The notes: a model not told the origin generated them from the sequence alone. A stretch of 64,000 nt of DNA from Phycisphaerae bacterium (GCA_028714855.1 JAQTLP010000008.1:82242-146241); one strand, 5' to 3'; shown: positions 34,103-44,022, numbered from the stretch's first letter. Translations and numbers: made by a program.

Positions 34103-35392
34103 TTACCCTTGGCTTAATTTCAGAGCATTTTCGAAATCGGCAATTATATCATCGATGTGCTCGGTTCCGACCGAAACACGAATATAATCTTCAGTTACCC
34201 CGGCCGCAAGCTGCTCGGCCTCTGTCAACTGCTGATGCGTCGTGCTGGCCGGGTGAATCACAAGCGTTTTGCTGTCGCCGATATTGGCGAGGTGGCTGGC
34301 AAGTTTTACACTATTGATGAACTTAATGCCGGCCTTCTTGCCGCCTTTAATACCAAAACCCAGTATCGCGCTCTGACCATTGGGCATATATTTTTTCGCA
34401 AGCGCGTAATCCGGGTGCGATTGGAGGCCGGGATAATTGACCCAACTCACCGATTTATGCTTTTCGAGCCATTGTGCAAGTTTAAGCGCATTTTCAGAAT
34501 GCCGCGGCATACGAAGATGCAGCGTTTCCAAGCCCTGCAAAAACAAAAACGCGTTGAACGGCGACATGCAACTGCCCATATCTCGCAAGAACTGAACTCT
34601 GGCCTTGATTATATAAGCCAGTTCACCTAACGATTCGACATATTTTATGCCGTGATAACTCGGGTCCGGCTCGGTAAGCTCCGGATATCTGCCGTTTGCC
34701 CAATTGAATTTACCCGAATCGACAATTGCCCCGCCGATGCTCGTGCCGTGTCCGCCGATAAATTTCGTGCAGCTGTGAACAACAATATCAATGCCGTACT
34801 CAATCGGCCTGAACAGCATCGGAGTCGCAACGGTATTGTCGCAAATCACCGGCATACCGTTATCGTGCGCAATTTCAGCTATTTTTTCGTACTGCAGAAT
34901 ATCATTTTTAGGATTGCCGATACTCTCTATGTAAATCAGTCTCGTGTTTTTTCTGACCGCCTTTGCAAAGTTCTCCGGTTTTTTAGGGTCAACAAATGTT
35001 ACATCAATACCCAGCTTTTTAAATGTCTGGCCAAAAAGCGTAACTGTTCCGCCGTAGAGCGAGCTCGAAGCTGCGATATGCCCGCCCGCGCCGCAGATAT
35101 TAAATATGCTCACGTAGATTGCCGACTGGCCCGAGCTTAACGCCAAACCACCCACTCCCCCTTCCAGCGCAGCCAGACGTTTCTCCAATACATCCGTCGT
35201 AGGATTCATCAGGCGCGTATAGATATTTCCGAACTCTTTGAGCGAAAACAGGTTCGCCGCGTGAGAACTGTCTTTGAATACGTAGCTGGACGTCTGATAA
35301 ATCGGCACCGCCCGGCTGAGCGTATCCGAATCGACCTTCTGACCTGCGTGCAAAGCGAGGGTTTCAAGGTGATATTTAGTTTCTTTGTTCAT
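34103..35392 (-). CDS. metY: O-acetylhomoserine sulfhydrylase
   Basis: About 429 aa from ATG 35392 ([18 protein letters not shown]); a TTG six codons upstream overlaps nadA. PLP enzyme of the Cys/Met metabolism family: [32 protein letters not shown], the PLP lysine in [16 protein letters not shown], and [18 protein letters not shown] at the end. Length (about 430) and the long [18 protein letters not shown] region favour MetY (homocysteine from O-acetylhomoserine and sulfide) over MetB/MetC (about 390). Sits between nadA and nifU. Confidence 0.9.
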   Translation of the reverse strand: MNKETKYHLETLALHAGQKVDSDTLSRAVPIYQTSSYVFKDSSHAANLFSLKEFGNIYTRLMNPTTDVLEKRLAALEGGVGGLALSSGQSAIYVSIFNICGAGGHIAASSSLYGGTVTLFGQTFKKLGIDVTFVDPKKPENFAKAVRKNTRLIYIESIGNPKNDILQYEKIAEIAHDNGMPVICDNTVATPMLFRPIEYGIDIVVHSCTKFIGGHGTSIGGAIVDSGKFNWANGRYPELTEPDPSYHGIKYVESLGELAYIIKARVQFLRDMGSCMSPFNAFLFLQGLETLHLRMPRHSENALKLAQWLEKHKSVSWVNYPGLQSHPDYALAKKYMPNGQSAILGFGIKGGKKAGIKFINSVKLASHLANIGDSKTLVIHPASTTHQQLTEAEQLAAGVTEDYIRVSVGTEHIDDIIADFENALKLSQG

Positions 35393-35396
35393 CTGT

Positions 35397-36326
35397 TCAA
35401 TCTTTCCCAACTTTTAAAGGTAAAATTTCTACCATTTTATCGAGCGCCTTCTTTGCTTTTATCCTTATTTCTTCCGGCACCGTAATTTTATACTGCATAT
35501 CCTCAAGCGACCATGCCACTTTTTCCAAAGTAATCTTTTTCATATTAGGGCAAATCGCCCTGTCACTGGCCGCAATAAATTCAGCTTTTGGATTCTGCTT
35601 TTTCAAAGGATGTATCATCCCTGTCTCGGTGGCTACTATAAAATATTTTGCAGGGCTCTTCTTGACAAATTCGAGCATCTGACCGGTGCTGAACAATTCA
35701 TCGGCAAGGTCTTTGACTGCCTCCGAACATTCCGGGTGCACCATTACAATCGCATCGGGGTATCTCGCTTTCGCACTTTTAATATCCTCCTGGGTTATAA
35801 ATACATGTGTTGTGCAATAGCCAGGCCATAACACAATATCCCTGCCGGTTCTTTCGGCAACAAACCGGCCGAGATGCTGGTCAGGCACAAAAATAATTTG
35901 TTTTTCCTGCGGTATGGAATTAACCACCTCAACCGCATTAGAGCTGGTGCAGCAATAATCGCTTTGAGCCTTGACCTCTGCGGAACTGTTCACATAACAA
36001 ACAACCGCCGCATCATGATGCTTCTGTTTCAACTCGCTCAATTGCTCCGCGGTTATCATATCCGCCATAGGACAGCCGGCAAGCTTGTCCGGCAAAAGCA
36101 CGGTTTTCCCCGGCGAAAGAATAGCGGCGGTCTCGGCCATAAACTTTACGCCGCAAAATACGATTACCTGCGCATCGGTCTGCGCCGCTTTTATACTCAG
36201 GCCCAGAGAATCGCCGCAAAAATCAGCTATATCCTGAATCTCTGCCGGCTGATAATTGTGTGCAAGTATCACGGCCTTGCGCTCGGCCTTTAACCGTTTG
36301 ATTTTTTCAAGCAATTGCTCGCTCAT
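35397..36326 (-). CDS. nadA: Quinolinate synthase
   Basis: 309 aa. 4Fe-4S enzyme of NAD synthesis, condensing iminoaspartate with dihydroxyacetone phosphate. Motifs: [25 protein letters not shown] N terminus, [16 protein letters not shown], and the three cluster cysteines in [24 protein letters not shown] and [13 protein letters not shown]. No nadB or nadC is adjacent. Its presence in a sulfur/Fe-S operon suggests co-regulation with its cofactor supply. Its stop is 5 nt from the metY ATG. Confidence 0.94.
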   Translation of the reverse strand: MSEQLLEKIKRLKAERKAVILAHNYQPAEIQDIADFCGDSLGLSIKAAQTDAQVIVFCGVKFMAETAAILSPGKTVLLPDKLAGCPMADMITAEQLSELKQKHHDAAVVCYVNSSAEVKAQSDYCCTSSNAVEVVNSIPQEKQIIFVPDQHLGRFVAERTGRDIVLWPGYCTTHVFITQEDIKSAKARYPDAIVMVHPECSEAVKDLADELFSTGQMLEFVKKSPAKYFIVATETGMIHPLKKQNPKAEFIAASDRAICPNMKKITLEKVAWSLEDMQYKITVPEEIRIKAKKALDKMVEILPLKVGKD

Positions 36327-36329
36327 ATT

Positions 36330-37247
36330 TTATGTCTTGTGTTTTGTATAAACCAGGTCCGCTTTCGGCGTCGTAACGGCAACACCGGCCGGCACCGACT
36401 CTTTTATCCAGACATTGCCGCCGATTACCGCATCCTTCCCGATGACCACGTCGCCGAGTATCGTCGCCTCGGCATAAATTACCACGTTGTCCTCTATCGT
36501 CGGATGTCTCTTACCGCCCTTTATTATCCCCCCCCTCTCATCCTTGGGAAAACTCAGCGCCCCAAGCGTAACGCCCTGATAAATTTTCACATTCTTCCCT
36601 ATTATCGTAGTTTCGCCTATTACGACGCCGGTACCGTGGTCGATAAAAAAGTTTTTGCCTATCTTCGCGCCTGGGTGTATATCGATGCCGGTCCTTGCGT
36701 GCGCGCATTCGGTCATTATGCGGGGAATCAGCGGAACGCCTTGCAGGTATAACTCGTGCGCAATGCGGTACGTCGCTATCGCTATAATGCACGGATAACT
36801 TATCACAATCTCCTCGTAAGACTTCGCGGCGGGGTCGCCGTCGTAGGCGGCGCCGACATCGCCCTTGAGCATTTCTCTAATCTCCGGCAGCCGAGTTAAT
36901 AAATGTTCGGCTGCGTCCTCTGCCGTCGCCCGGCAGTCGCCGGTGTCGCACTTCTCCATTCTGCAGCGGTATTTATAAGCCCGCTCTATTTGCTCGGAAA
37001 GCTCCGTATAAACGTGATACAAAATATCGATGACAACGTAATTGACGTTAGATTTTGTAATTGTTCTTTTGCCTGTGTAGCCGGGAAAGAGCAGCTCTGT
37101 AAATAAATCAAGAATCTCCACAATCTTGTCCCGCACGGGCAGATTAGAGGCCTCGATAAAATTTATGCCCGAATCGCCCTGGAACGTGCGGGTGATTTCA
37201 CCGACTAAATTTTCTATTTTCTCGCTGTTAAACCTGTTCTTTCCCAT
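36330..37247 (-). CDS. cysE: Serine O-acetyltransferase
   Basis: 305 aa. Makes O-acetylserine for cysteine synthesis. The C-terminal half is a left-handed beta-helix of hexapeptide repeats: GIDIHPGAKIGKNFFIDHG, TGVVIGETTIIGKNVKIY, QGVTLGALSFPKD, and NVVIYAEATILGDVVIG, with catalytic DHGTGVVIGE. The longer N-terminal helical region (1-160) is as in the EpsC/CysE plant-like form. Only 3 nt upstream of nadA and about 30 nt after cysK. Confidence 0.92.
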   Translation of the reverse strand: MGKNRFNSEKIENLVGEITRTFQGDSGINFIEASNLPVRDKIVEILDLFTELLFPGYTGKRTITKSNVNYVVIDILYHVYTELSEQIERAYKYRCRMEKCDTGDCRATAEDAAEHLLTRLPEIREMLKGDVGAAYDGDPAAKSYEEIVISYPCIIAIATYRIAHELYLQGVPLIPRIMTECAHARTGIDIHPGAKIGKNFFIDHGTGVVIGETTIIGKNVKIYQGVTLGALSFPKDERGGIIKGGKRHPTIEDNVVIYAEATILGDVVIGKDAVIGGNVWIKESVPAGVAVTTPKADLVYTKHKT

Positions 37248-37277
37248 TGTCAGACCCTCTCGAAAAGCAAAAGCCTC

Positions 37278-38198
37278 TTACTTGAACATTTCTGTAGAAA
37301 TATATCTTTCCCCGGTATCGGGCAAAATCACCACTATCGTCTTACCTTCATTTTCCGGTCTCTGTGAAACCTGGATTGCCGCCCACAACGCGGCCCCTGA
37401 GCTTATCCCGCCCAGTATTCCCTCTTTCACCGCCAGTTGGCGGGCCATTTCAATCGCGTCACCATTGGAAACCTGGATAATCTCATCGATTATCTTGACG
37501 TTCAATACCTCCGGTACAAAACCGGCCCCGATGCCTTGTATCTTATGCGGGCCCGGCTTGCCGCCGGAAAGCACTGGCGAATCTTTCGGCTCCACTGCAA
37601 TGACCTTCAGGTCCTTGTTGTGCTTTTTTAATACCTCACCGCATCCGGTTACCGTACCTCCGGTCCCGACGCCGGCGACAAAAACATCAACCTTGCCGCC
37701 GGTATCCGCCCAAATCTCCTGGGCCGTCGTTTCCCTGTGAATCTGCGGATTTGCAGGGTTCTTAAATTGCTGCGGCATAAAAGCATTGGGATTTCCAGCA
37801 GCGAGCCGCTCAGCCTCCTGAATCGCGCCGGTCATTCCGCGCTCCGCGGGAGTCAGAACAATCTCTGCGCCAAATACTTCTAACAGCTTCCTTCTCTCGA
37901 TGCTCATAGACTCCGGCATAGTCAGTATCAAATGGTATCCCTTTGCAGCACAAATGAAAGCAAGCCCTATGCCGGTATTGCCGCTGGTCGGTTCAATTAT
38001 AACGGTTTCCGCTTTTATCAGCCCTTTCTCTTCCGCCGCCTCTATCATCGCCAGGGCAATCCTGTCTTTGATGCTTCCGCACGGATTAGATGATTCAAGC
38101 TTGGCCAAAATAGTAGCTTTACCCGAGCCGAGCTTATTGATTTGCACCAAAGGGGTAAACCCGACAGTCGCGGTTATATCTTCGAATATAGCGCTCAT
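37278..38198 (-). CDS. cysK: Cysteine synthase A (O-acetylserine sulfhydrylase)
   Basis: 306 aa PLP enzyme. Motifs: TPLVQINKL, the PLP lysine in [19 protein letters not shown] (about 41), [35 protein letters not shown] (phosphate loop), and [11 protein letters not shown]. Makes cysteine from O-acetylserine and sulfide, using the CysE product. Second gene of the operon, 18 nt after the Rrf2 regulator. Confidence 0.94.
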   Translation of the reverse strand: MSAIFEDITATVGFTPLVQINKLGSGKATILAKLESSNPCGSIKDRIALAMIEAAEEKGLIKAETVIIEPTSGNTGIGLAFICAAKGYHLILTMPESMSIERRKLLEVFGAEIVLTPAERGMTGAIQEAERLAAGNPNAFMPQQFKNPANPQIHRETTAQEIWADTGGKVDVFVAGVGTGGTVTGCGEVLKKHNKDLKVIAVEPKDSPVLSGGKPGPHKIQGIGAGFVPEVLNVKIIDEIIQVSNGDAIEMARQLAVKEGILGGISSGAALWAAIQVSQRPENEGKTIVVILPDTGERYISTEMFK

Positions 38199-38216
38199 AA
38201 TTTGTCCTTCATTTGT

Positions 38217-38651
38217 CTATATTTGATAACTTAAGGTCCTTTTGTCTTTTGTCCTGTCAACCAAATCCTGCAAAGTCACCGATTGCAGGACGCTCGTAAT
38301 TGCCTGCTGCACCTCTGCCCAGACCTGCCTTGCTACGCAATCAGCAACTCTCGTACAGTAATTTCCATTTTCAAGACATTCGACGGTGGTCACAGGGCCT
38401 TCGAGAACGTTAAAAATATCACTAAGTTTAACCTGATTTGCCGGCTTAGCAAGAATATAACCGCCTTTGGCGCCCCTGATACTTCTTACAAATCCTGCCG
38501 ATTTGAGTATGGCCATTAACTGTTCGAGATATTTAAGAGATATTCCCTGCCGACGTGCAATCACCTTAATCTGCATAGGCCCCTTGTTCTGGTTCCCAGC
38601 CAGTTCTATTACAGCCCTTACTCCATATCTTGTCCGAGTCGAAAGTTTCAT
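38217..38651 (-). CDS. Rrf2-family regulator with IscR-like cysteines
   Basis: 144 aa. N-terminal winged helix (MKLSTRTRYGVRAVIELA ... GISLKYLEQLMAILKSAG) and a wing RGAKGGYILAKP, typical of Rrf2. Cysteines 92, 99 and 105 (C-x6-C-x5-C) lie where IscR (92, 98, 104) binds [2Fe-2S], so a cluster-sensing role is likely. It heads the cysteine/Fe-S operon, which makes it either an IscR-type Fe-S sensor or a CymR-type cysteine sensor; the cysteines favour the former, the cysK neighbour (CymR partners CysK) the latter. Confidence 0.88.
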   Translation of the reverse strand: MKLSTRTRYGVRAVIELAGNQNKGPMQIKVIARRQGISLKYLEQLMAILKSAGFVRSIRGAKGGYILAKPANQVKLSDIFNVLEGPVTTVECLENGNYCTRVADCVARQVWAEVQQAITSVLQSVTLQDLVDRTKDKRTLSYQI

Positions 38652-38675
38652 AACCTATTCCCTATTATTCCTACC

Positions 38676-38706
38676 ATATTAGTAGTATATTATGCGGAAT
38701 TGTCAA
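38676..38706 (-). promoter_or_regulatory. Promoter and possible operator of the Rrf2-cys-nif operon
   Basis: Minus strand: TTGACA (38706-38701), a 17-nt spacer and ACTAAT (38683-38678). The -10 region lies in an inverted repeat CTAC-N7-GTAG (38671-38685), a plausible site for autorepression by the Rrf2 protein. Operator assignment is tentative. Confidence 0.5.
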
Positions 38707-38717
38707 GACTTGTTTGC

Positions 38718-38817
38718 AAAAAACCCGAAAAATTAGCAAAAATTCGAAAATTTCCGCCAATTTGGCCCTATTTTTATGCATTTTCACCGCTTTTTAACCA
38801 ATTTCCACACTCAAATT
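38718..38817. other. Phased A/T-tract array upstream of the glycosidase-like gene
   Basis: A- or T-tracts centred near 38720, 38730, 38740, 38750, 38760, 38773, 38782, 38793, 38803 and 38815, about one helical turn apart. It switches from A-tracts to T-tracts at its middle (38750-38760). It lies between the divergent Rrf2 operon and the gene at 38886. A TTGACA at 38819-38824 directly follows it. Confidence 0.5.
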
Positions 38818-38885
38818 GGTTGACAGGCTGACAAATCAGGCAGAGAATAGCTCGTTATTTCGATTCTGGATGGGTAAAAAGATAT

Positions 38886-39944
38886 ATGGCTAAATCAAGT
38901 AGCAAGTTGCCCGAACCATCTCTGGAGCATTTGCACCGGCTGACCGATTACACAGGGTTGTACCAACACGCCAGAGGCACAACACCATATCTCGAAGAAG
39001 GTTATTGCACGGACGACAACGCAAGGGCCGTAATTGTAGCAGCCAGATATTATGCCGGACACCCTGGACCACAAACACTTGAGCTTTTTAACACATATCT
39101 GTCTTTTATTCTGCATTCTCAAAACAGTAACGGCTCAGTCAAAAATCTTATGAACTCTGAAAAAATATGGTTAAAGGATGAACCTGGCAATGACGCTCTG
39201 GGCAGAGTATTATGGGCAATGGGGACGGTTTTGGCAGAACCGCCTTCGCCGGTTTATCTGACGACGGCTAAAGACTGTTTCGACAGTTCCATAAGATGCG
39301 TAGAGAAACAATATCAAAAAGGCAAGGCGTACTCGATACTCGGGATGAGTGATTATCTCAAGCGGTTCCCCGATGCTGCTGACATCAAAAGACAAATGGA
39401 AATGGCCGCAGATAGTCTCATAGCTGAATACGAAGAAAATAACTCTCCTGATTGGCAATGGTTCGACGGCATTCTAACTTATGACAATGCCATTTTACCG
39501 TATGCCCTGTTTGTCGCTGGATTTGTCCTTGGGAATAAATACATTGAAGTCGCGGAAAAAACGTGTGAATTCCTGCTGGCAAATATCTTCAACGGCGACT
39601 ATTTCAGCTTTATCGGCTGCCAGGGATGGTATGAGCGTGGAGGAGCCAGAGCTAAATTTGACCAGCAGCCGATAGAGGTCGCAAGCACAGTTATGATGCT
39701 AAAGGCCGCTTATGACGCAACAGAAAACGACAGATTCTTAATGCTCCAAAGAAAAGCATTCGACTGGTTCCTCGGCGAAAATGATTTGCACATTCCGCTC
39801 TATGACTTTAGAAGTAAAGGATGCCATGACGGCCTTATGTCGAATGGCGCCAATCCCAACCAGGGTGCGGAAAGCACACTAAGCTTCCTGCTGAGTTTGC
39901 TGACTATAATAGAAACAACGGTCGAAACCAAAACTAAAAAATGA
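38886..39944 (+). CDS. Six-hairpin-glycosidase-like (alpha/alpha-barrel) protein
   Basis: 352 aa, no signal peptide. Repeated helical hairpins with aromatic-rich loops: RGTTPYLEEGYCTDDNARAVI, GNDALGRVLWAMG, DWQWFDGILTYDNAILPYALF, GWYERGGARAKFDQQPIEVA and DGLMSNGANPNQGAESTLS. Conserved-looking acidic residues (CTDDNAR, WFD, DQQPIE) suggest a carbohydrate site. This resembles the alpha/alpha-toroid module found alone or attached to glycosyltransferases and near mannoside phosphorylases, but I cannot name the substrate. Stop overlaps the xth start (ATGA). Confidence 0.65.
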   Translation: MAKSSSKLPEPSLEHLHRLTDYTGLYQHARGTTPYLEEGYCTDDNARAVIVAARYYAGHPGPQTLELFNTYLSFILHSQNSNGSVKNLMNSEKIWLKDEPGNDALGRVLWAMGTVLAEPPSPVYLTTAKDCFDSSIRCVEKQYQKGKAYSILGMSDYLKRFPDAADIKRQMEMAADSLIAEYEENNSPDWQWFDGILTYDNAILPYALFVAGFVLGNKYIEVAEKTCEFLLANIFNGDYFSFIGCQGWYERGGARAKFDQQPIEVASTVMMLKAAYDATENDRFLMLQRKAFDWFLGENDLHIPLYDFRSKGCHDGLMSNGANPNQGAESTLSFLLSLLTIIETTVETKTKK

Positions 39945-40711
39945 AAATCGGCAGCTTCAACGTCAATTCCTTGCGCTCCCGTTTGCCCATAGTGATTCGG
40001 TGGCTCGCCGAGCATCAGCCGGACGTCCTCGCCGTCCAGGAAACAAAGGTTCAGGATGCCGATTTCCCGGCAGATGCGTTCGAGGCCGCCGGATACAAAT
40101 ACGTCTTCAAGGGACAAAAAAGTTATAACGGCGTAGCTGTTTTCAGTAAAACCGAAATTAAAAACGTAAACTTCGGCTTCGATGATGAACCTAAAGACGA
40201 AGCCCGCCTGATTGCGGCTGAAATCGCCGGCATTGTCATCGTCAATACTTATATCCCGCAGGGCGATTCGCCCCAATCCGAAAAGTTCTGGTACAAGCTC
40301 GAGTGGTTCGGGCGGCTGTTGAAATTTTTCAAAAAGAATTTCCACTCTTCGGACCCGTTCGTGTGGGTCGGCGACCTCAACGTGGCCCCCCTGCCAATCG
40401 ACGTATATGACCCTAAAAACTTGCAGGGACACGTTTGCTTTTGTCCGGAGGTGACGCGGGCTTTGGATAAAGTCGTCAAGTGGGGATTCATCGATGTATT
40501 TAGAATGCACTGCAGCGAGGCAGGCCAATATACCTTCTGGGATTACAGATTGCCGAATGCGTTTAAGCGAAACCTCGGCTGGCGATTGGACCATATAATG
40601 ACTACAAAACCACTGGCCGAAAAATGCACCGCCTGTTATATAGATAAAGAGCCCCGCTCAAAAGAAAAACCCAGCGACCACACCCCTATAGTCGCTGAGT
40701 TTACCTGGTAA
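39941..40711 (+). CDS. xth: Exodeoxyribonuclease III / AP endonuclease
   Basis: 256 aa. EEP-fold nuclease: MKIGSFNVNSLRSRLP, the metal ligand in LAVQETKVQD, YNGVAVFSK, GDLNVAP, and catalytic SDHTPIVAEF at the end. Single-domain ExoIII used in base-excision repair. Full length. Coupled by a 4-nt overlap to the glycosidase-like gene. Confidence 0.93.
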   Translation: MKIGSFNVNSLRSRLPIVIRWLAEHQPDVLAVQETKVQDADFPADAFEAAGYKYVFKGQKSYNGVAVFSKTEIKNVNFGFDDEPKDEARLIAAEIAGIVIVNTYIPQGDSPQSEKFWYKLEWFGRLLKFFKKNFHSSDPFVWVGDLNVAPLPIDVYDPKNLQGHVCFCPEVTRALDKVVKWGFIDVFRMHCSEAGQYTFWDYRLPNAFKRNLGWRLDHIMTTKPLAEKCTACYIDKEPRSKEKPSDHTPIVAEFTW

Positions 40712-40735
40712 GAATTGAATCCGTTTATTTTAGAA

Positions 40736-41425
40736 TCAATTACCCGATATGCTCCTTATTGCGTCGTCGGCTGCCCTGCGAACATCCGCACTGGGGTCTT
40801 CCACCCTCGCTTTTTCAAGAGCGGCACGGGCGTTTGCATTCTTTACCGTGCCGAACGCATCAGCAGCTTCCGCCCGCAATTCAGGGTCTGGGTCTGAAAG
40901 CAGAATATTCTCAAGGGCCGCCCTGACGTTATCATCGAAAGAAAATCCCGCTAATTCCTTTATCGCTCCCCTGCGCAGTTCTTTGTTTGGAGCCTGCAGC
41001 TGTTTGAGAAGCTCGCTTTTCTTATATTGCAGGTCCATATTCATCTGCAGCGTGCTTTCATCGAATTGCTGCGGCTGCACAACCTGTGGCGTGTTTGAAT
41101 ACACCACCGTTTGTCTTTCAATTACGACCGGCACTCTTTCAACTACCCTCGGCGGAGCAACAACATAATAATTCGGCCTGCTGTCATACCAGCTGCCGCC
41201 AATAACAATGGTTTGCCGGCGAGGATGACTGCCTCGCCAGCCCCTGACCGGTGCAAAATACCGGGGACGATGACCAAATCGGAAATCGCCGCGATGGCCT
41301 CCGCGAAAACCCGGTCGGCCGCCAATATTAATATCTACCTTTACTTTGGGGCGAGCCAAAGCTGCATTCGATAATCCAATCAGTAAACCCGCCGCCGCTA
41401 TTAATATGTATCTTGACGTCTTCAT
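40736..41425 (-). CDS. Secreted HEAT-repeat protein
   Basis: 229 aa. A signal peptide (ILIAAAGLLIGLSNAALA) is followed by a Gly/Arg-rich basic segment (PGFRGGHRGDFRFGHRPRY, residues 37-70), a valine-rich strand region with tyrosines (80-120), then two or three HEAT repeats (APNKELRRGAIKELAG, DPDPELRAEAADAFG, DPSADVRRAADDAI). Second HEAT protein of the window. Function unknown; the basic region may bind wall polymers. SD GGAAGG upstream. Converges on xth. Confidence 0.75.
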   Translation of the reverse strand: MKTSRYILIAAAGLLIGLSNAALARPKVKVDINIGGRPGFRGGHRGDFRFGHRPRYFAPVRGWRGSHPRRQTIVIGGSWYDSRPNYYVVAPPRVVERVPVVIERQTVVYSNTPQVVQPQQFDESTLQMNMDLQYKKSELLKQLQAPNKELRRGAIKELAGFSFDDNVRAALENILLSDPDPELRAEAADAFGTVKNANARAALEKARVEDPSADVRRAADDAIRSISGN

Positions 41426-41678
41426 TCTGTTACCCTTCCTTTCTTAATGTTTAATCATTCTTCACAGATTCAGACGTCCTTGACCGGTCCTTTATTGCAA
41501 ATCATACTAAAAAATCATACCCCAAAAACACCGGCAATTCCCGACATGGGGCACATATCCGGCTATAAGACGGAAATATCCTCATCTTGCAAGAGAGTTC
41601 GCACGACACACATGGCCGTTGATTCCAGCAAAGTGTCAAGCAACTTGACAAATCAAAGTAAAGTCCTGCGATATGAAA

Positions 41679-42131
41679 CTACTCGGACTCCATGATGGCT
41701 TCGACCCTATTTTCTTTACGAAAGTCAAAGAAGTACTTGTAATTAGGGTCAAAGACCAAGTCGCCTTTTGTCACCTTGAAGATAATCGTAATATTTTGGT
41801 TGTAGAATACGCGAGGGTCGCCGCCGGCGAAACCTGGTTTGAAATCCGACCGGCATACAGTACCCTCTTCAACCTTACTCACATCATATTTGAAATATTC
41901 CTTCCCATCAGGCTGGATGACTACATATTCTAACTTCGCGTCCGGCTCTCTCGATGGGGCCTTCCAATGAAACGTCCAAGCATTGAAATCATCGGGAGCT
42001 TTCTCTGCGGTCTTAAACATAACCTGTTTTCCCGACGCTTTATCAGTTTGAGCGAACCCGAGACTATGGCCGAAAAGGATTATTCCAGCACTTAAAGCAA
42101 CAAACAGCCCAAGAGTCATAGCTTTGTTCAT
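41679..42131 (-). CDS. Small secreted protein, function unknown
   Basis: 150 aa from ATG 42131, preceded by AAGGAG at 6-nt spacing; the open frame upstream of it is non-coding. A signal peptide (MTLGLFVALSAGIILFGHS, cut near GFAQ) and a mature domain of about 120 residues rich in aromatic beta strands (DFNAWTFHWKAP, KLEYVVIQPDGKEYFKYDV, FYNQNITIIFKV, YKYFFDFRKENR). No family recognised. It follows two membrane genes on the same strand after 176 nt. The 250-nt gap to the next gene (41426-41678) holds no feature I can support. Confidence 0.7.
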   Translation of the reverse strand: MNKAMTLGLFVALSAGIILFGHSLGFAQTDKASGKQVMFKTAEKAPDDFNAWTFHWKAPSREPDAKLEYVVIQPDGKEYFKYDVSKVEEGTVCRSDFKPGFAGGDPRVFYNQNITIIFKVTKGDLVFDPNYKYFFDFRKENRVEAIMESE

Positions 42132-42307
42132 TTTGGTCTCCTTTCTTTCGCGGATTGAGTTTGTGAATAAACAAACGTCTGCCGCCGAACAATGAGTGGA
42201 TAGTCTGTAAAAGCAATTGGTCTTTTTCCGTCGAAATCTGTGTCTTTTTGTCCGCCAACATCCTACCCTGCCTGTCGGAACAAGGTCAAACGAAATCTTC
42301 AGACTGC

Positions 42308-42700
42308 TTAGACCTTCCTCCACTTCGCCTGTGCACTTATAAACAAAACGGCCGACAGTACGAACAATAATATGCATAGATAGTATTCAACCAGCAATCG
42401 ATAAGCCAACCAGGTCATTGCTCCCCACGTGTGGCCAATTACCAATGCGAGAGACAGGACTTGAGAAACAATATCCGGAACAACCACGATAAGAGCGGAT
42501 AAAACAAGAACCCAAAGCAGGCACACAAGCAAGAAAACGATAGGCCCATGCCGCAGACCCCAAGCAAAGAGAGGAAGTATCTCATTCACCATATTGTGGT
42601 TTCCCTGCCAATAAGCTGGAGATTGCCCACGGAGGGTCAGACTAAAATCGATAACGGCTAATACCGCAAATGGCATGCAAAGCCAGAACTTCTTTTTCAT
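42308..42700 (-). CDS. Four-span membrane protein, coupled to transporter
   Basis: 130 aa; spans near 5-22, 45-70, 72-92 and 104-124. The N-terminal motif VIDFSLTLRGQSPAYWQGNHN, with NEILPLFAWG, loosely resembles the DUF5658 pattern of small integral membrane proteins, but this is weak. Its ATG directly follows the stop of the transporter gene (no gap), so the two are translationally coupled and it may be an accessory subunit. Confidence 0.65.
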   Translation of the reverse strand: MKKKFWLCMPFAVLAVIDFSLTLRGQSPAYWQGNHNMVNEILPLFAWGLRHGPIVFLLVCLLWVLVLSALIVVVPDIVSQVLSLALVIGHTWGAMTWLAYRLLVEYYLCILLFVLSAVLFISAQAKWRKV

Positions 42701-43972
42701 CTATTTGCTCCAGACGAACCAAACGAACAAATAAGCGGCGGTCACCGCAGCCAAAGTGAAAGGCAGGCCTATTTTCGTAAATTCCCCGAATTTTACGTGA
42801 TAGCCTTCCTTTTTAAGAAGACTGCAGGCCACGATGTTGGCTGAGGCGCCTATGGGAGTAATGTTGCCGCCTAAACTCGCGCCTACAAGCAGACCAAAAA
42901 GCAAAAGCGACGGATTGATGCCGAGTTTGTTCGACATAGAAATTGTAACTGGAAGCATTGCCGCTAAAAAGGGAACATTATCGACGAATGCCGATAGAAA
43001 AACAGAGATAAATACAATCAATGTATAACCCCAGAATATACGCTGACCTATTAACCCCGACAGGGAGTTGGAAATCGTGTCGACCCAGCCGGTTACAGTA
43101 ATACCGCCTACGAGAATAAAAACACCCATTAGAAAAAACGTGGAATCCCAGTCCAGCGACCTTATGCCTTTTACGATTGAGCCTTTATTTATAAGCTTTT
43201 CCCATAATATTGAAATAATGCCGAACACCACACAGATTGCGCCTGCCAAATACGAAAAGCTGACATCGAAAAACGATGAAGCAGCCAGCGTAATAATCAG
43301 CAGTATTAAAATAACCGAGGGCGTCCAGGATTTTACTTTCTCGACAGCTACGATTTGTGTCTTTGTCTTGTGTTTTCTGAAAATAAAATATAAAACCACC
43401 AACGAAGCCGCCGCACCAATTTGGACCGCGAAGAATATGCTGGGTCTGCCTTTATAAATGAAGAAATCCCAGAAATTCATTTTAGCAAATCCGCCCAGTA
43501 GCATGCTCGGCGGGTCGCCTATCAAAGTAGCGGCGCCCTGAAGGTTGCTCGAAACAGCTATTGCTATCATCATATTCACCGGACTTATTTTTAATTTTTT
43601 CGCCAGCGACAGGGCGATAGGAGCAACAATCAGGACGGTGGCTACATTTTCCACGAAGGCGGAGATAAAGCCGGTCAGCAGACAAATAAACAGTATCGCC
43701 CATGCGGTATTTTTCGCTTTATCAACAATGACTTCGGCAATATGCGCAGGCATCCGGCTTTCCATAAAAATGTCTGCTATTACTAATGTGCCGACGAATA
43801 TCCCCATAACGTTCCAATTGATTGCAAAGAAGGCCTCTTTAGGTGAAATTGCGCCGAGCAATATTAGAACCGCTGAACCGCAAACAGCAATCAAAGTCCT
43901 CTTCGTCGAGAAGAACACAAACAGGATGTATACCAAAACAAAAACCGCAAGAGAAATTACTTTGGGCTGCAT
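42701..43972 (-). CDS. ArsB/NhaD-type ion transporter
   Basis: 423 aa, about eleven membrane spans. Ion-transporter superfamily features: two inverted halves each with a re-entrant motif, SAFVENVATVLIVAP then SNLQGAATLIGDPPSMLLGG in the first half, and SAFVDNVPFLAAMLPV then GASLGGNITPIGASANIVA in the second. This pairing is shared by arsenite (ArsB), Na+/H+ (NhaD) and citrate-type transporters; the substrate cannot be fixed. No ars operon genes are near. Followed without gap by a four-span protein. Confidence 0.85.
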   Translation of the reverse strand: MQPKVISLAVFVLVYILFVFFSTKRTLIAVCGSAVLILLGAISPKEAFFAINWNVMGIFVGTLVIADIFMESRMPAHIAEVIVDKAKNTAWAILFICLLTGFISAFVENVATVLIVAPIALSLAKKLKISPVNMMIAIAVSSNLQGAATLIGDPPSMLLGGFAKMNFWDFFIYKGRPSIFFAVQIGAAASLVVLYFIFRKHKTKTQIVAVEKVKSWTPSVILILLIITLAASSFFDVSFSYLAGAICVVFGIISILWEKLINKGSIVKGIRSLDWDSTFFLMGVFILVGGITVTGWVDTISNSLSGLIGQRIFWGYTLIVFISVFLSAFVDNVPFLAAMLPVTISMSNKLGINPSLLLFGLLVGASLGGNITPIGASANIVACSLLKKEGYHVKFGEFTKIGLPFTLAAVTAAYLFVWFVWSK

Positions 43973-44022
43973 TATGGAACTTTGCCCTTTCAGAATCAGC
44001 TAAAAAACAAAGTCAAAAAAAA

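Noticed and set aside
42132..42377. 82-codon N-terminal extension of the 41679 secreted protein
   Set aside because: The extension precedes a strong SD and a clean signal peptide starting at ATG 42131, so it is untranslated upstream sequence.
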